From contig NZ_AEKT01000049.1 of NCBI RefSeq assembly GCF_000193635.1, positions 1 through 64,000 on the forward strand: a stretch of DNA of 64,000 nucleotides, given 5' to 3'. The notes beneath the pieces were generated by a model, which was not told where the DNA came from, searched no databases, and saw only the letters and a program-made list of their open reading frames with translations. This stretch comes from Weissella cibaria KACC 11862. Lineage in GTDB: Bacteria; Bacillota; Bacilli; Lactobacillales; Lactobacillaceae. Below are positions 44,549-52,934 of this stretch, piece after piece. The translations under genes and the position numbers were made by a program. Every line of letters begins with the position of its first letter. Within the stretch, counting starts at the first letter, position 1.

Positions 44549-45634
44549 ATGGATACGAAATACGATATCGTTAAGAAAGGGCTTCGAGATGATATACTTT
44601 CTGGTAAATACGCCATTGGCGACAAATTACCAACCGAAGCTAACTTAACCGAACAATATGGCGTCAGTCGTTATACCGTCCGTCGTGCAACCAGTGATTT
44701 AGAACAAGAACATTTCCTCTACCGCGTTCAAGGTGGTGGTATGTATGTTGATGATTGGAATAAAGCGCCGGCAACAACTTCTGACAATAAGGTCATCGGG
44801 GTGATTACAACCCACCTAGCCGACTATATCTTCCCTGAGATTATCAGCGGCATCGACCGCGTGATTTCAGATGAAGGCTACTCGCTCTTCATTAGTAATA
44901 CGCACAACACGTATGAACGTGAGCGCCAAAGCCTGATGCGCATGATTGAAACAGGCGTGAACGGGTTGATTATCGAACCAACCATGTCCGCTTTGCCAAA
45001 CGCCAATAAAGATTTATATGATCAAATTCGCGAACTTGGCATTCCGACCGTCTTTATCAATTCTACTTATGAACATTTCGACTTCCCCTACTTGGAGGTG
45101 GACGATACCAATTCAGAAGCTGATTTGATTAATCACCTGATTGCACAGGGACACGAGCGCATTTTGGGCGTGTTTAAGGTCGATGACGTCCAAGGCGCGC
45201 ACCGTATGCAAGGTTTCTACAAGGCATATCAACAGCACCCGGCGATTGCGTTGCACAGTAACATCATCATGTATCAATCAAACGATGAGGCTAGCAATGC
45301 ACAAATCTTGAATAAGATTGAAACACACTTGGAATCCGCTGATCGACCAACTGCCTTGGCTTTGTACAATGATGCCTTGGCCATTCAAACGATTGATTTG
45401 GTGAAATCACTTGGTTTGCGGGTACCAGAGGATATTGCGATTGTCGGATTTGACGATTATGCGATGTCTCACTACATGACGCCAAGTCTAACGACGGCGC
45501 GTCACCCACAAGGTAAGATGGGGCGTGATGCTGGGCGGATGCTCCTTGAGTTGATCAAGGGCCACCCCGTGGAAAACGTCCGCTACGATAGCGACATTAT
45601 CATTCGCGATTCATCTAACCATCACGTGAATTAA
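44549..45634 (+). CDS. araR: AraR, arabinose-responsive repressor
   Basis: A 361-residue protein: N-terminal GntR winged helix (DDILSGKYAIGDKLPTEANL, then QYGVSRYTVRRATSDL) and a LacI-type ligand domain from about residue 75 (VIGVITTHLADYIFPEIISGI; DDYAMSHYMTPSLTTARHP). This GntR-LacI fusion is the AraR type, which is released from DNA by L-arabinose. I choose the ATG at 44549 because the upstream ATG at 44507 lies in the -10 element and the length then equals known AraR. Its start has a poor ribosome site. It is divergent from the GH43 operon it likely controls. Confidence 0.92.
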   Translation: MDTKYDIVKKGLRDDILSGKYAIGDKLPTEANLTEQYGVSRYTVRRATSDLEQEHFLYRVQGGGMYVDDWNKAPATTSDNKVIGVITTHLADYIFPEIISGIDRVISDEGYSLFISNTHNTYERERQSLMRMIETGVNGLIIEPTMSALPNANKDLYDQIRELGIPTVFINSTYEHFDFPYLEVDDTNSEADLINHLIAQGHERILGVFKVDDVQGAHRMQGFYKAYQQHPAIALHSNIIMYQSNDEASNAQILNKIETHLESADRPTALALYNDALAIQTIDLVKSLGLRVPEDIAIVGFDDYAMSHYMTPSLTTARHPQGKMGRDAGRMLLELIKGHPVENVRYDSDIIIRDSSNHHVN

Positions 45635-45637
45635 CAC

Positions 45638-45667
45638 AAAAAGAGCTACTGTTGGTAGCTCTTTTTT
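45638..45667 (+). terminator. Terminator after araR
   Basis: AAAAAGAGCTAC pairs with GTAGCTCTTTTT around a 5-base loop, with a T-run on the plus strand. Confidence 0.87.
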
Positions 45668-45704
45668 GTTCTCTGTCAAACCGAACGCCTCATGAGCAGA
45701 TTAT

Positions 45705-45733
45705 TTGAAACAATTCTGTAACAATAGGATAAT
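45705..45733 (+). promoter_or_regulatory. Promoter of the 171-residue membrane protein gene
   Basis: TTGAAA (45705-45710), a 17-base spacer and GATAAT (45728-45733), about 47 bases before the start codon. Confidence 0.65.
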
Positions 45734-45779
45734 TGATGTACATTAACGTGAGTCATTCTTATATAGGAGGGTTTCGGTT

Positions 45780-46295
45780 ATGTACTATCTGGTTAATAAA
45801 CAAGCAACAACGTTAACATTCTATTTTGAAGACGGCACACAAGACTTCGGTCTCGAACAATTATTTAACCTGAGTCGGCACGCATTTGCTGAAACGATTG
45901 CCCCCTATGGGATTGGCGAGCACATCGAAGAGGCAATGGCCTTCGAACAAACCTTTTCGGCTTACGAGCGCAAGGATTTGGAGATTGCGACTAAGGATGA
46001 ATTGATTGACCTTGTCATTGCAGGCCAAGAGGAAGCCGTGGCCATTCGCAAGTCTAAGGAAGACACCCTCGCCATGACCCTAGGCTTAGTTGTCGCAGGG
46101 CCATTTATCTTTCTATTAGTTTTGCTGGTTCTTGAAAGTATCGGGATGCCAAAGATGGCGGCTGAGATTTGTTCCTTGGTCTTAACCATTGGCCTGATTA
46201 TCGCCTGGTTTATCCTAGTTTGGAGCAAGTGGGGGCGTCGTTTGGAGACACGGTTGGAGGATTCACTGGCCGATCATTTTAAGCGGCCTTCTTAA
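45780..46295 (+). CDS. Uncharacterised two-helix membrane protein
   Basis: A 171-residue protein: an acidic soluble N-terminal part of about 95 residues, then two membrane helices (about residues 98-120 and 126-148) with a basic end. AGGAGG lies 8 bases before the ATG. No family that I recognise. It is monocistronic; element copy 4 follows 18 bases past its stop. Topology suggests the acidic part and the tail are on the same side of the membrane. Confidence 0.72.
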   Translation: MYYLVNKQATTLTFYFEDGTQDFGLEQLFNLSRHAFAETIAPYGIGEHIEEAMAFEQTFSAYERKDLEIATKDELIDLVIAGQEEAVAIRKSKEDTLAMTLGLVVAGPFIFLLVLLVLESIGMPKMAAEICSLVLTIGLIIAWFILVWSKWGRRLETRLEDSLADHFKRPS

Positions 46296-46313
46296 CCGTT
46301 TGTGTGTTGTTGT

Positions 46314-46534
46314 GTCGTCGCGTTGCGACGAAGCGTGGTGATTAGGGCGTGACTTCGACAAAGATTGGCCTGGGTAAAATCCGCCGGCGCGAGCACCGGC
46401 TAGCTCCCAAATAATTGGGATAAGGATCGGGTTCCTGGCGCCTTATCTAACCGGCGGTCGGCCGAACTTGTGAGTTCACCCAGGCCAATCGCTACGTCAC
46501 ACCCCAACCGCCACGCCAGCCGCCAAGATATTCT
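46314..46534 (-). repeat. Structured intergenic element, copy 4 (221 bp)
   Basis: The outer stem here has five imperfect pairs: four (three A-C, one C-A) are wobbles on the minus strand and one (T-G) on the plus strand. The inner stem starts GATTGGCCTGGGT and pairs with ACCCAGGCCAATC, sequence unlike copies 1 and 3. It sits between two convergent genes (171-residue protein and MATE exporter), 28 bases from the MATE terminator. Core and 5' hairpin as in copy 1. Confidence 0.9.
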
Positions 46535-46560
46535 TTGTTAGTTTGATTTTCATACGCATG

Positions 46561-46597
46561 AAAAAGAGGTCAGACCCGTGTGCGTTCTGACCTCTTT
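46561..46597 (-). terminator. Terminator after the MATE exporter gene
   Basis: AAAGAGGTCAGA pairs with TCTGACCTCTTT around an 11-base loop, with a T-run on the minus strand. Confidence 0.85.
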
Positions 46598-46609
46598 AAT
46601 TTGGTTTGC

Positions 46610-47995
46610 TTAATCTAATTCTGGTATCGCTTCAGGCGCAACTTGTTCTGTTGCGATTTTTTGCTTTAATTGGCGAACAACCTTAAGCCAGGCTGGGACC
46701 AAGAAAATCAGTGATCCAATCCAAGCTAGTGGGTTGGCTAGGCTGGCTCCGAAGAAACCAAACCAAACGACCAATGAAAAGGCGGCGACTGAACGGACGA
46801 CCATTTCACCGACACCGGCAAGGGTTGGCGTCTTAACATCGCCCAAACCTTGCAATGTGTAACGGAGTACAAATAGCGTTGCCAAGATAGCGTAGAGCGG
46901 TCCGTTTGCCCAGAAGTACAATTGCGCCAAATCCATGACTTCATGTTGACCCTGACCAACGAACAACGTGACCAAATCGCGACCGAAGGCGATTTCTAAG
47001 ATTCCTAGAATCGTCCCAACAATCATTCCCATGGCCAACGCCACCTTCACGCCCTGCAGAATACGGCCATATTGACCAGCACCAAAGTTTTGCGCGGTAT
47101 ACGTAGCCATCGTCACACCAAATGACATCACCACCATGATGATGATTTGATCGACCTTAGAAGCCGCTGTATTGGCAGCAACGGCATCCGTTCCCAATGT
47201 ATTCACAGCAGCAGCCAACGTGACTGACCCGATGGCAATAATTGATTGTTGGAAGCCCATTGGCACGCCGGCCAACATGTGCTGACGCAATTCACCCTTT
47301 GGCAACTTGAAATCCGCCCAAGTCAGATGCAACGTATCGGTATAACGACTAATGTGCCAGTGCGAAGCGGCAATCGACACAAACTGCGCCATCACCGTCG
47401 CAAAGGCCGCTCCTTCAACACCCCAACCAAACTTCAAAATCAAAATTAATTCAACCGTGATATTGAAAATCATCCCGACAATCAAATAGTACAGTGGCGC
47501 CTTACTATCACCAACCGCACGCATCGCGTTTGAGATAATATTGTAGCCCATCGTCGCAATCGTACCAGCCAAAATGATTGCAATAAACACGCGCGCTTCG
47601 ACAAAAATGTCAGCAGGTGTTTGCATCAAGCGCAACAGCGGATTAATGAATGCCAAGCTCAAAGCTGTCAAAATAACTGACATGATAATCCCGGCAATAA
47701 TACTTGTTGCATACGATTGGCGGACACCATTCATATCGTGGGCCCCAAAACGTTGAGCAGTGATAATCGACATCCCCGAACTAAACCCTTGTACAAATCC
47801 CATTACCAAAAACTGAATACTACCCGTCGCACCCACGGCGGCCAGTGACTTTACCCCCAGCGTTTGTCCAACAACCAACGTGTCAGAGATGTTGTATAAC
47901 TGTTGTACCAAATATCCAATCACTAACGGAATGGTAAACATCATAATCAACTTTGCTGGGTTCCTCTTCGTCAAATCTTGCATGACTACAGACAT
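46610..47995 (-). CDS. MATE-family multidrug exporter
   Basis: A 461-residue, 12-helix transporter of the NorM/DinF-like superfamily. Two internal repeats are seen: TIPLVIGYLVQQLYNISDTLVVGQ near the N-terminus (family start with QQLYNISD) and GVPMGFQQSIIAIGSVTLAAAVN after the middle. Such proteins export cationic drugs with sodium or protons. The longest frame starts at an ATG directly after GAGGGGG; an internal ATG four codons on may be used instead. Monocistronic; substrate unknown. Confidence 0.88.
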   Translation of the reverse strand: MSVVMQDLTKRNPAKLIMMFTIPLVIGYLVQQLYNISDTLVVGQTLGVKSLAAVGATGSIQFLVMGFVQGFSSGMSIITAQRFGAHDMNGVRQSYATSIIAGIIMSVILTALSLAFINPLLRLMQTPADIFVEARVFIAIILAGTIATMGYNIISNAMRAVGDSKAPLYYLIVGMIFNITVELILILKFGWGVEGAAFATVMAQFVSIAASHWHISRYTDTLHLTWADFKLPKGELRQHMLAGVPMGFQQSIIAIGSVTLAAAVNTLGTDAVAANTAASKVDQIIIMVVMSFGVTMATYTAQNFGAGQYGRILQGVKVALAMGMIVGTILGILEIAFGRDLVTLFVGQGQHEVMDLAQLYFWANGPLYAILATLFVLRYTLQGLGDVKTPTLAGVGEMVVRSVAAFSLVVWFGFFGASLANPLAWIGSLIFLVPAWLKVVRQLKQKIATEQVAPEAIPELD

Positions 47996-48086
47996 CCCCC
48001 TCGTTCTTTTAACCTTATTAATTCATAGTATAGAGACTTTTTGTGTAAAGTGTGAAAATTCATGAAATTAGTGCAGGTTTGTAATG

Positions 48087-48124
48087 AAAAAGAGACGTAC
48101 CGCCATAGCAGTCCGTCTCTTTTT
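48087..48124 (-). terminator. Terminator after the ABC-F gene
   Basis: AAAAAGAGACG pairs with CGTCTCTTTTT around a 16-base loop, 8 bases past the stop. Confidence 0.82.
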
Positions 48125-48132
48125 ATCATTAA

Positions 48133-49764
48133 TTACAATGTAATGTTCTTTTCGGCAAGTTGCTTTTGCACTTCTGGGTGCGCCATAAACTCGTCGTAAG
48201 TCGTCTCGGCACGATCGATGGCACCTTGATCTGAAACCACGATAATGTGATCCGCAATCGTTTGCGCAAACGTGTGGTCATGAGACGTGAAGATGATACC
48301 ACCCTTGAAGTTGATCAAACCATCGTTCAATGACGTGATTGACTCCAAGTCCAAGTGGTTCGTTGGGTCGTCCAAAACCAATACGTTTGGCTTCGTCAAC
48401 ATCAACTTAGACAACATAACGCGGACCTTTTCTCCTCCAGACAAAACATCCAACGTCTTTTCGGCGTCTTCACCCTTGAACAACATACGTCCCAACAAAC
48501 CACGCAAGAACGTGTTGTCGCTTTCTTCCTTAGAAGCAAAGTCACGCAAGTAGTCCAAGATTGGCATTTCTGGCTTAGGGAAGTTAACATTCATGTCCTT
48601 AGCCAAGTAATCGTGAGACGTCGTGACACCCCAAGTAACCGTACCTTCATCAGGTTCGTCGTTACCGGCGATAATGTCCAACAATGCCGTTGCGGCAACG
48701 TCGTTTTCAGCCATCACAAGGGCCTTTTCGTTAGGGCGCACCGTGAATGACACGTTGTCCAACAACTTCACCCCATCAACTGTCTTTGACAAGTTTTCAA
48801 CGCGCAACATATCGTTTCCGATTTCGCGTTGAATTTCAAAGTTGATGTATGGGTACTTACGCGTTGAAGGTTGGATATCATCAAGCGTGATCTTCTCCAA
48901 TTGCTTCTTACGTGAAGTGGCTTGCTTTGACTTTGAGGCGTTTGCTGAGAAACGGGCGATAAAGTCTTGCAATTCCTTGATTTGCTCTTCCTTCTTGGCA
49001 TTTGCTTGTGATTGCAAACGTTGTGCCAATTCTGAAGATTCCTTCCAGAAGTCGTAGTTACCAACGAACAACTTGATCTTACCGAAGTCAACGTCCAAAA
49101 TCATCGTTGAAACGGCGTTCAAGAAGTGACGGTCGTGGGAAACAACGATCACGATGTTTTGGTAGTCAGCCAAGAAGTCTTCCAACCAAGCAATCGTCTT
49201 CGTGTCCAAACCGTTGGTAGGCTCGTCGAGGATCAAGATGTCTGGGTTACCAAACAACGCTTGGGCCAACAAAACCTTAACCTTGGTTACTTCGGGCAAG
49301 TCAGACATCATCATGTAGTGTTGATCTTCTGAAATTCCCAAGCCTTGCAACAATTGGGCCGCTTCAGTTTCAGCTGACCAACCGTCCAATTCTTCGAAAC
49401 GAGCTGACAACTCACCAACCTTGATACCGTCTTCATCAGTAAATGGGTCGTGCGTGTAGATTTCGTCCATTTGGTTCTTCACGTCATACAATTCCTTGTG
49501 TCCTTGCATAACAGTGTCCAAGACCGTGAATGCGTCATAGGCAAAGTGGTCTTGCACCAATGATGACATACGTTCGTTAGCCTCCATTGAGACCGTTCCA
49601 GTCGTTGGTTGCAACTTGCCTTCCAAGACCTTCAAGAACGTTGACTTACCTGCTCCGTTGGCACCGATAACACCGTATGTGTTACCAGGCGTGAACTTCA
49701 AGTTAACGTCATCGTATAGCTTCTTACCAGTAAAAGATACTGATACATTTGAAACAGTTAGCAT
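48133..49764 (-). CDS. ABC-F ribosome-associated ATPase (YkpA/YbiT type)
   Basis: A 543-residue soluble protein with two ABC domains and a linker rich in Lys and Gln (about residues 240-300), the ribosome-contacting arm. Domain 1 has Walker A GANGAGKST and Walker B ILDEPTNGLD but an altered signature (DLPEVTKVKVL). Domain 2 has an intact signature LSGGEKVRV and DDPTNHLD but a degenerate Walker A (AENDVAATALL). This split pattern is the norm for the YkpA branch. It may act in translation rescue or ribosome assembly, not transport. Monocistronic. Confidence 0.9.
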   Translation of the reverse strand: MLTVSNVSVSFTGKKLYDDVNLKFTPGNTYGVIGANGAGKSTFLKVLEGKLQPTTGTVSMEANERMSSLVQDHFAYDAFTVLDTVMQGHKELYDVKNQMDEIYTHDPFTDEDGIKVGELSARFEELDGWSAETEAAQLLQGLGISEDQHYMMMSDLPEVTKVKVLLAQALFGNPDILILDEPTNGLDTKTIAWLEDFLADYQNIVIVVSHDRHFLNAVSTMILDVDFGKIKLFVGNYDFWKESSELAQRLQSQANAKKEEQIKELQDFIARFSANASKSKQATSRKKQLEKITLDDIQPSTRKYPYINFEIQREIGNDMLRVENLSKTVDGVKLLDNVSFTVRPNEKALVMAENDVAATALLDIIAGNDEPDEGTVTWGVTTSHDYLAKDMNVNFPKPEMPILDYLRDFASKEESDNTFLRGLLGRMLFKGEDAEKTLDVLSGGEKVRVMLSKLMLTKPNVLVLDDPTNHLDLESITSLNDGLINFKGGIIFTSHDHTFAQTIADHIIVVSDQGAIDRAETTYDEFMAHPEVQKQLAEKNITL

Positions 49765-49884
49765 ATTTGTTTACGTTTCCTTTTCTTCAATTTAATGTCA
49801 TTTTCCATTATACAGAAAATGTGAACATTTTTGGTGGTGGGTTTTCCGGATTAGAATTTTTATTGGCACATTGCAAAATCCGCC

Positions 49885-49988
49885 GATAATCTAAAGTATA
49901 TTTTAGATTATCGAGATTTTGCCCTTAATCTAAAATATACTTTAGATTACAGAAGTTTTCGCGTTAAGTTAAAGTATATTTTAGTTCA
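49885..49988. repeat. Three 39-bp repeats with palindromic TAAA...TTTA cores
   Basis: Palindromes are centred at 49898, 49937 and 49976, exactly 39 bases apart. The first has 11-bp perfect arms (GATAATCTAAA / TTTAGATTATC) around GTATAT; the second 9-bp arms around ATATAC; the third is degenerate. Each begins with a GC and ends in a T- or A-rich tail. They look like a regulator-binding operator array or iterons, in front of the DUF4143 remnant. The flank 49765-49884 holds the ABC-F leader and nothing else I can name. Confidence 0.8.
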
Positions 49989-50004
49989 CAGGAAGCCCCC
50001 ATGA

Positions 50005-50220
50005 TTGAACGTCCAAAACGCTAAACGAAACGGTCAAGTCACATACATTCAAGTAACTTATCAAATTCCGGAAAACCCAACCCGCGAAACCGACAATCTC
50101 CTTCACATTCGAGATAATTATGAGAAACTGTTGATTACACAAAATTATTTTGGCAATCCTGATATCGACGGCATCCCCGTCATCAATATCATCGACTGGT
50201 TGGTTAACGAAAACGACTAA
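50005..50220 (+). pseudogene. C-terminal remnant of an AAA_14/DUF4143 ATPase
   Basis: About 70 residues: the piece QVTYQIPENPTRETDNLLHI, then RDNYEKLLITQNYF and IPVINIIDWL match the tail of DUF4143-containing AAA+ ATPases, which are normally about 400 residues long. The ATPase core is missing, so it is a truncated relic; the TTG at 50005 has only a poor ribosome site. The three palindromes just upstream may have been its operator or may have come with the deletion. A hairpin follows its stop. Confidence 0.62.
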
Positions 50221-50259
50221 AAATAAAGCGTTCGGGACAGAAATCTCTGCCTCAGACAC

Positions 50260-50304
50260 AAAGCCACCAATCTGCCGATTTAAAATCGGCGGATTGGTGG
50301 CTTT
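50260..50304 (+). terminator. Double-stem terminator
   Basis: AAGCCACCAATC pairs with GATTGGTGGCTT; inside, GCCGATTT pairs with AAATCGGC. A T-run follows on the plus strand. It ends the DUF4143 remnant. The remaining 88 bases before the adc operon hold no clear feature. Confidence 0.8.
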
Positions 50305-50393
50305 TAAACGTTTTCCGACAGGCCGAACCCTTACTATAACGTCATCATGGGATTCGAAGCGCCTGTTGGCTCACTCTCTTTAACTATTCGTGC

Positions 50394-51176
50394 TTATTTC
50401 TTACCAATCAAGCTGACAAAATAAATGCCGGCTTCAATAATGGCAATGAAAAATGAGACGGGTAGGTTCAGCGTGTATGACAGCACAAGCGCCACCCAGA
50501 CCCCAACTACGGCAAACAAAATAGCGAGGCCAATAATCTGCCAAACAGTCCGTCCCCAGCGCATTGCTGAGCTAGCCGGTAGAATCATCAAGATGAAAAT
50601 CAATAATGATCCAACCACTTGGGCAGAAACCGCCACCGTTGTTGCCATCAAGGCCAAGAATGCCACTTCAATCAAGCGAATGTTCTTCAAACTAAATAGC
50701 GCCGTGCTGTAGTCGAAGGCAAAGTGGCGCAGTGGCCGAAACATTGCTAACCCGATTAACAAAACCAAGATAGCTAGCACGACCACTTCAACCACATCCG
50801 TGCGACTGATGCTGAAAATCGAACCAAACAGAATCCCCGTCGCAGCGGTGGCGTTCTTCTTTGATAAGGCCAGGAAGGCAATTCCTAGTCCAATCGCAAT
50901 CGCACTCACCGCTGAAATTAGCGATTCGGACCGACTTTCTTTGACACCCATTTCACCAACGGTCATCGAGGCCCCAACAGAAAACAGGAGCATCCCCACC
51001 AAGGGCGACCAACTCATGTATAGCGCAAATGACGCCCCAGCAAACCCAATTTCACTCAATGTGTGGGTTAAAAACGACATCCGTCGCGCAACCACAAACG
51101 TGCCAACAAAGCCACTGACAATGGCAATCAACGTCCCCGCCACAAAGGCGTTTTGCATAAATGGATAATTAAGCAT
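50394..51176 (-). CDS. adcB: Zinc ABC transporter permease (AdcB/ZnuB type)
   Basis: A 260-residue permease with about eight helices of the ABC-3 family (MQNAFVAGTLIAIVSGFVGTFVVARRMSFLTHTLSEIGFAG, cited as a region at residues 7-45), typical of manganese/zinc systems. It is the last gene of adcR-A-C-B; its start overlaps the ATPase gene by 8 bases. Metal choice is inferred from the AdcR-like regulator and the His-rich binding protein. Confidence 0.9.
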   Translation of the reverse strand: MLNYPFMQNAFVAGTLIAIVSGFVGTFVVARRMSFLTHTLSEIGFAGASFALYMSWSPLVGMLLFSVGASMTVGEMGVKESRSESLISAVSAIAIGLGIAFLALSKKNATAATGILFGSIFSISRTDVVEVVVLAILVLLIGLAMFRPLRHFAFDYSTALFSLKNIRLIEVAFLALMATTVAVSAQVVGSLLIFILMILPASSAMRWGRTVWQIIGLAILFAVVGVWVALVLSYTLNLPVSFFIAIIEAGIYFVSLIGKK

Positions 51177-51864
51177 GATCTTGATTACCTACTTTCAATT
51201 TTGTCATATCAAGTTGGTCAATCGGACCAAACTCACTCCCATTTGGCGTCAACAACAAATAATCATCCGCATATTTACCGATAATATCTAAGTCGTGACT
51301 GACCATGATGGTCGTCAAATCGTGATGGTCACGATAATCGCGCACCACGTTCATTAATTCATACTTTGCCACATTATCCAAATTAGCCGTGGCTTCGTCC
51401 AGAATGAGCACGTTTGGATTTTGCACCAACGCCTGTGCTAAATACGCACGTTGGCGTTCACCACCCGATGCCGTATCAATCCGCGCATTTGCAATCTTGG
51501 TTAAATGCGTATCAGCTAGTACATGCTGGAGACGTTCTTTTTCAGTCGGTTTCAACCAGGGCAAAATCCCTTTGTCGAAACTCAACGATACAAAATCAGT
51601 TACTTTCAGCGGAAACGCCTGCATGTCTGGGCGATACTGCGGCACGTAGCTAATCATGCGATTTTTGACGTCAATTTGCCAGTCTAATTCACCGGCGGTT
51701 AGCTCTAACTGGCCTAAGATGGCACGTAGTAACGTCGTCTTACCCACACCATTATCCCCAATCAGTGCGAGCACGCGACCTTTTTCAAGTTTAAATGCGA
51801 CATCTTGGTATAACCACCGCTCCCCAAACTGAATGCCTACCCCTGAACCAGTTAAAATTGTCAT
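51169..51864 (-). CDS. adcC: Zinc ABC transporter ATPase
   Basis: A 231-residue ATPase with Walker A GDNGVGKTT, Q-loop VPQYRPD, signature TASGGERQRAY, Walker B VLILDEATANLD and the H-loop VSHDLD. It is shorter than average at the C-terminus but complete in motifs. It starts at the last base of the binding-protein gene and overlaps the permease gene by 8 bases. Confidence 0.92.
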   Translation of the reverse strand: MTILTGSGVGIQFGERWLYQDVAFKLEKGRVLALIGDNGVGKTTLLRAILGQLELTAGELDWQIDVKNRMISYVPQYRPDMQAFPLKVTDFVSLSFDKGILPWLKPTEKERLQHVLADTHLTKIANARIDTASGGERQRAYLAQALVQNPNVLILDEATANLDNVAKYELMNVVRDYRDHHDLTTIMVSHDLDIIGKYADDYLLLTPNGSEFGPIDQLDMTKLKVGNQDHA

Positions 51865-52811
51865 TACTTTAATGCCTCGTCCAATGCTTTCAATTGCTTA
51901 TATTGCCACTCTGCATACGTATCACCCTTTGGTCGTGTTTCAGTCGCTTGCACAACCGGCACGTCATGATCCTTAGCATACTGCATAGCTTGTTTGGCTA
52001 ACTTACCCGTTGATTGTGGATTGTAAATCACCACCGCCACCTTGCCATCATCAATCGCACTATTCCAAGCGCGAATGTCCGCTGGCGTCGGATCTTGGTG
52101 TTCATCAACCGCCTTTGAGAATGATTGGTTCAAGACCGTGGCCCCCAAATCAATCAACGTATTATCAAACACCGGTTCCGTTGCCATCACGTCCTTGCCC
52201 TTTAAATCAGCCTTCACTTGCTTTTGCATGGCTTGCAAGTCGGTTAAGCTAGCCATGTATTTATCCGCGTTGGCTTGGAAGTAAGCTTTTTTACTTGGTT
52301 CCAGCTGCGCATATGTCTTAACTAACTGCTTTGATAGACGTTCAGCTGCATCCGTCTTATACCAGAAGTGTTCGTTACCGATTGCGTCGTCATCATGGTC
52401 GTGATCCGTTTCATGGTCATGACCACCATCGGTATAGTGATACAACTTAGCTAATGACACAGCTTTGGCATCTTTATTTTGCTTTGCAAAATTCAGGCTC
52501 CAATTATCAAAACCGCCACCATTCGAGATGATGACATTGGCTTGTTGATAGAGCTTAGCATCTGATGTTGTCGGCTCAAATTCGTGTGGATCCATATCTG
52601 GATCATCCATCACACTGGTCACAGAACCTTGGTTACCTAAAATCGCCTTTGCGATTTCACCATAACTATCTAAACTTGCGACAACTTTGATTTTGCCGGA
52701 CTGACGATCAGTGGCATTCTTCGTAGCGGCTTGATAAATCACGCCACCAATCATCGCAACAACGGCAACGGCCGGGATTGCCAATACCCAGCGACGGTTC
52801 TGTTTCTTCAT
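51864..52811 (-). CDS. adcA: Zinc-binding protein of the ABC transporter (AdcA/ZnuA type)
   Basis: A 315-residue cluster A-I solute-binding protein. Metal ligand motifs are DPHEFEP near residue 94, EHFWYKTDA after the acidic/histidine-rich loop (GGHDHETDHDHDDD, near 133), and an EHQDPTPAD in the second lobe. The His-rich loop is typical of zinc carriers. There is an N-terminal hydrophobic helix but no lipobox cysteine, so it is held by an uncleaved anchor or secreted; this is unusual for a Gram-positive. A hairpin GTTGGTTG/CAACCGAC lies just before the ribosome site. Confidence 0.9.
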   Translation of the reverse strand: MKKQNRRWVLAIPAVAVVAMIGGVIYQAATKNATDRQSGKIKVVASLDSYGEIAKAILGNQGSVTSVMDDPDMDPHEFEPTTSDAKLYQQANVIISNGGGFDNWSLNFAKQNKDAKAVSLAKLYHYTDGGHDHETDHDHDDDAIGNEHFWYKTDAAERLSKQLVKTYAQLEPSKKAYFQANADKYMASLTDLQAMQKQVKADLKGKDVMATEPVFDNTLIDLGATVLNQSFSKAVDEHQDPTPADIRAWNSAIDDGKVAVVIYNPQSTGKLAKQAMQYAKDHDVPVVQATETRPKGDTYAEWQYKQLKALDEALK

Positions 52812-52934
52812 GTCTATTTCCTCCGTGAAGTCGGTTGTCTATCAACCAACTCACTTCCTCTCAAGTCAATTAACTCGCAATTTCACCATAATTACGCAAG
52901 CTTGAAGTTACCTTAATGGCGTCCCTCGTAATTA

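Noticed and set aside
22943-46534. The four long repeats as a CRISPR array or insertion sequences
   Set aside because: Copies are 7-9.5 kb apart, 221 bp long and contain no ORF or spacer pattern; no cas genes or transposase adjoin them.
49885-49988. Palindromic array as a CRISPR or plasmid origin
   Set aside because: There are only three units, no spacers and no replication gene; an operator array is simpler.
49981-50259. Minus-strand ORF of 92 codons
   Set aside because: It is antisense to the DUF4143 remnant, which has the recognisable protein pattern.
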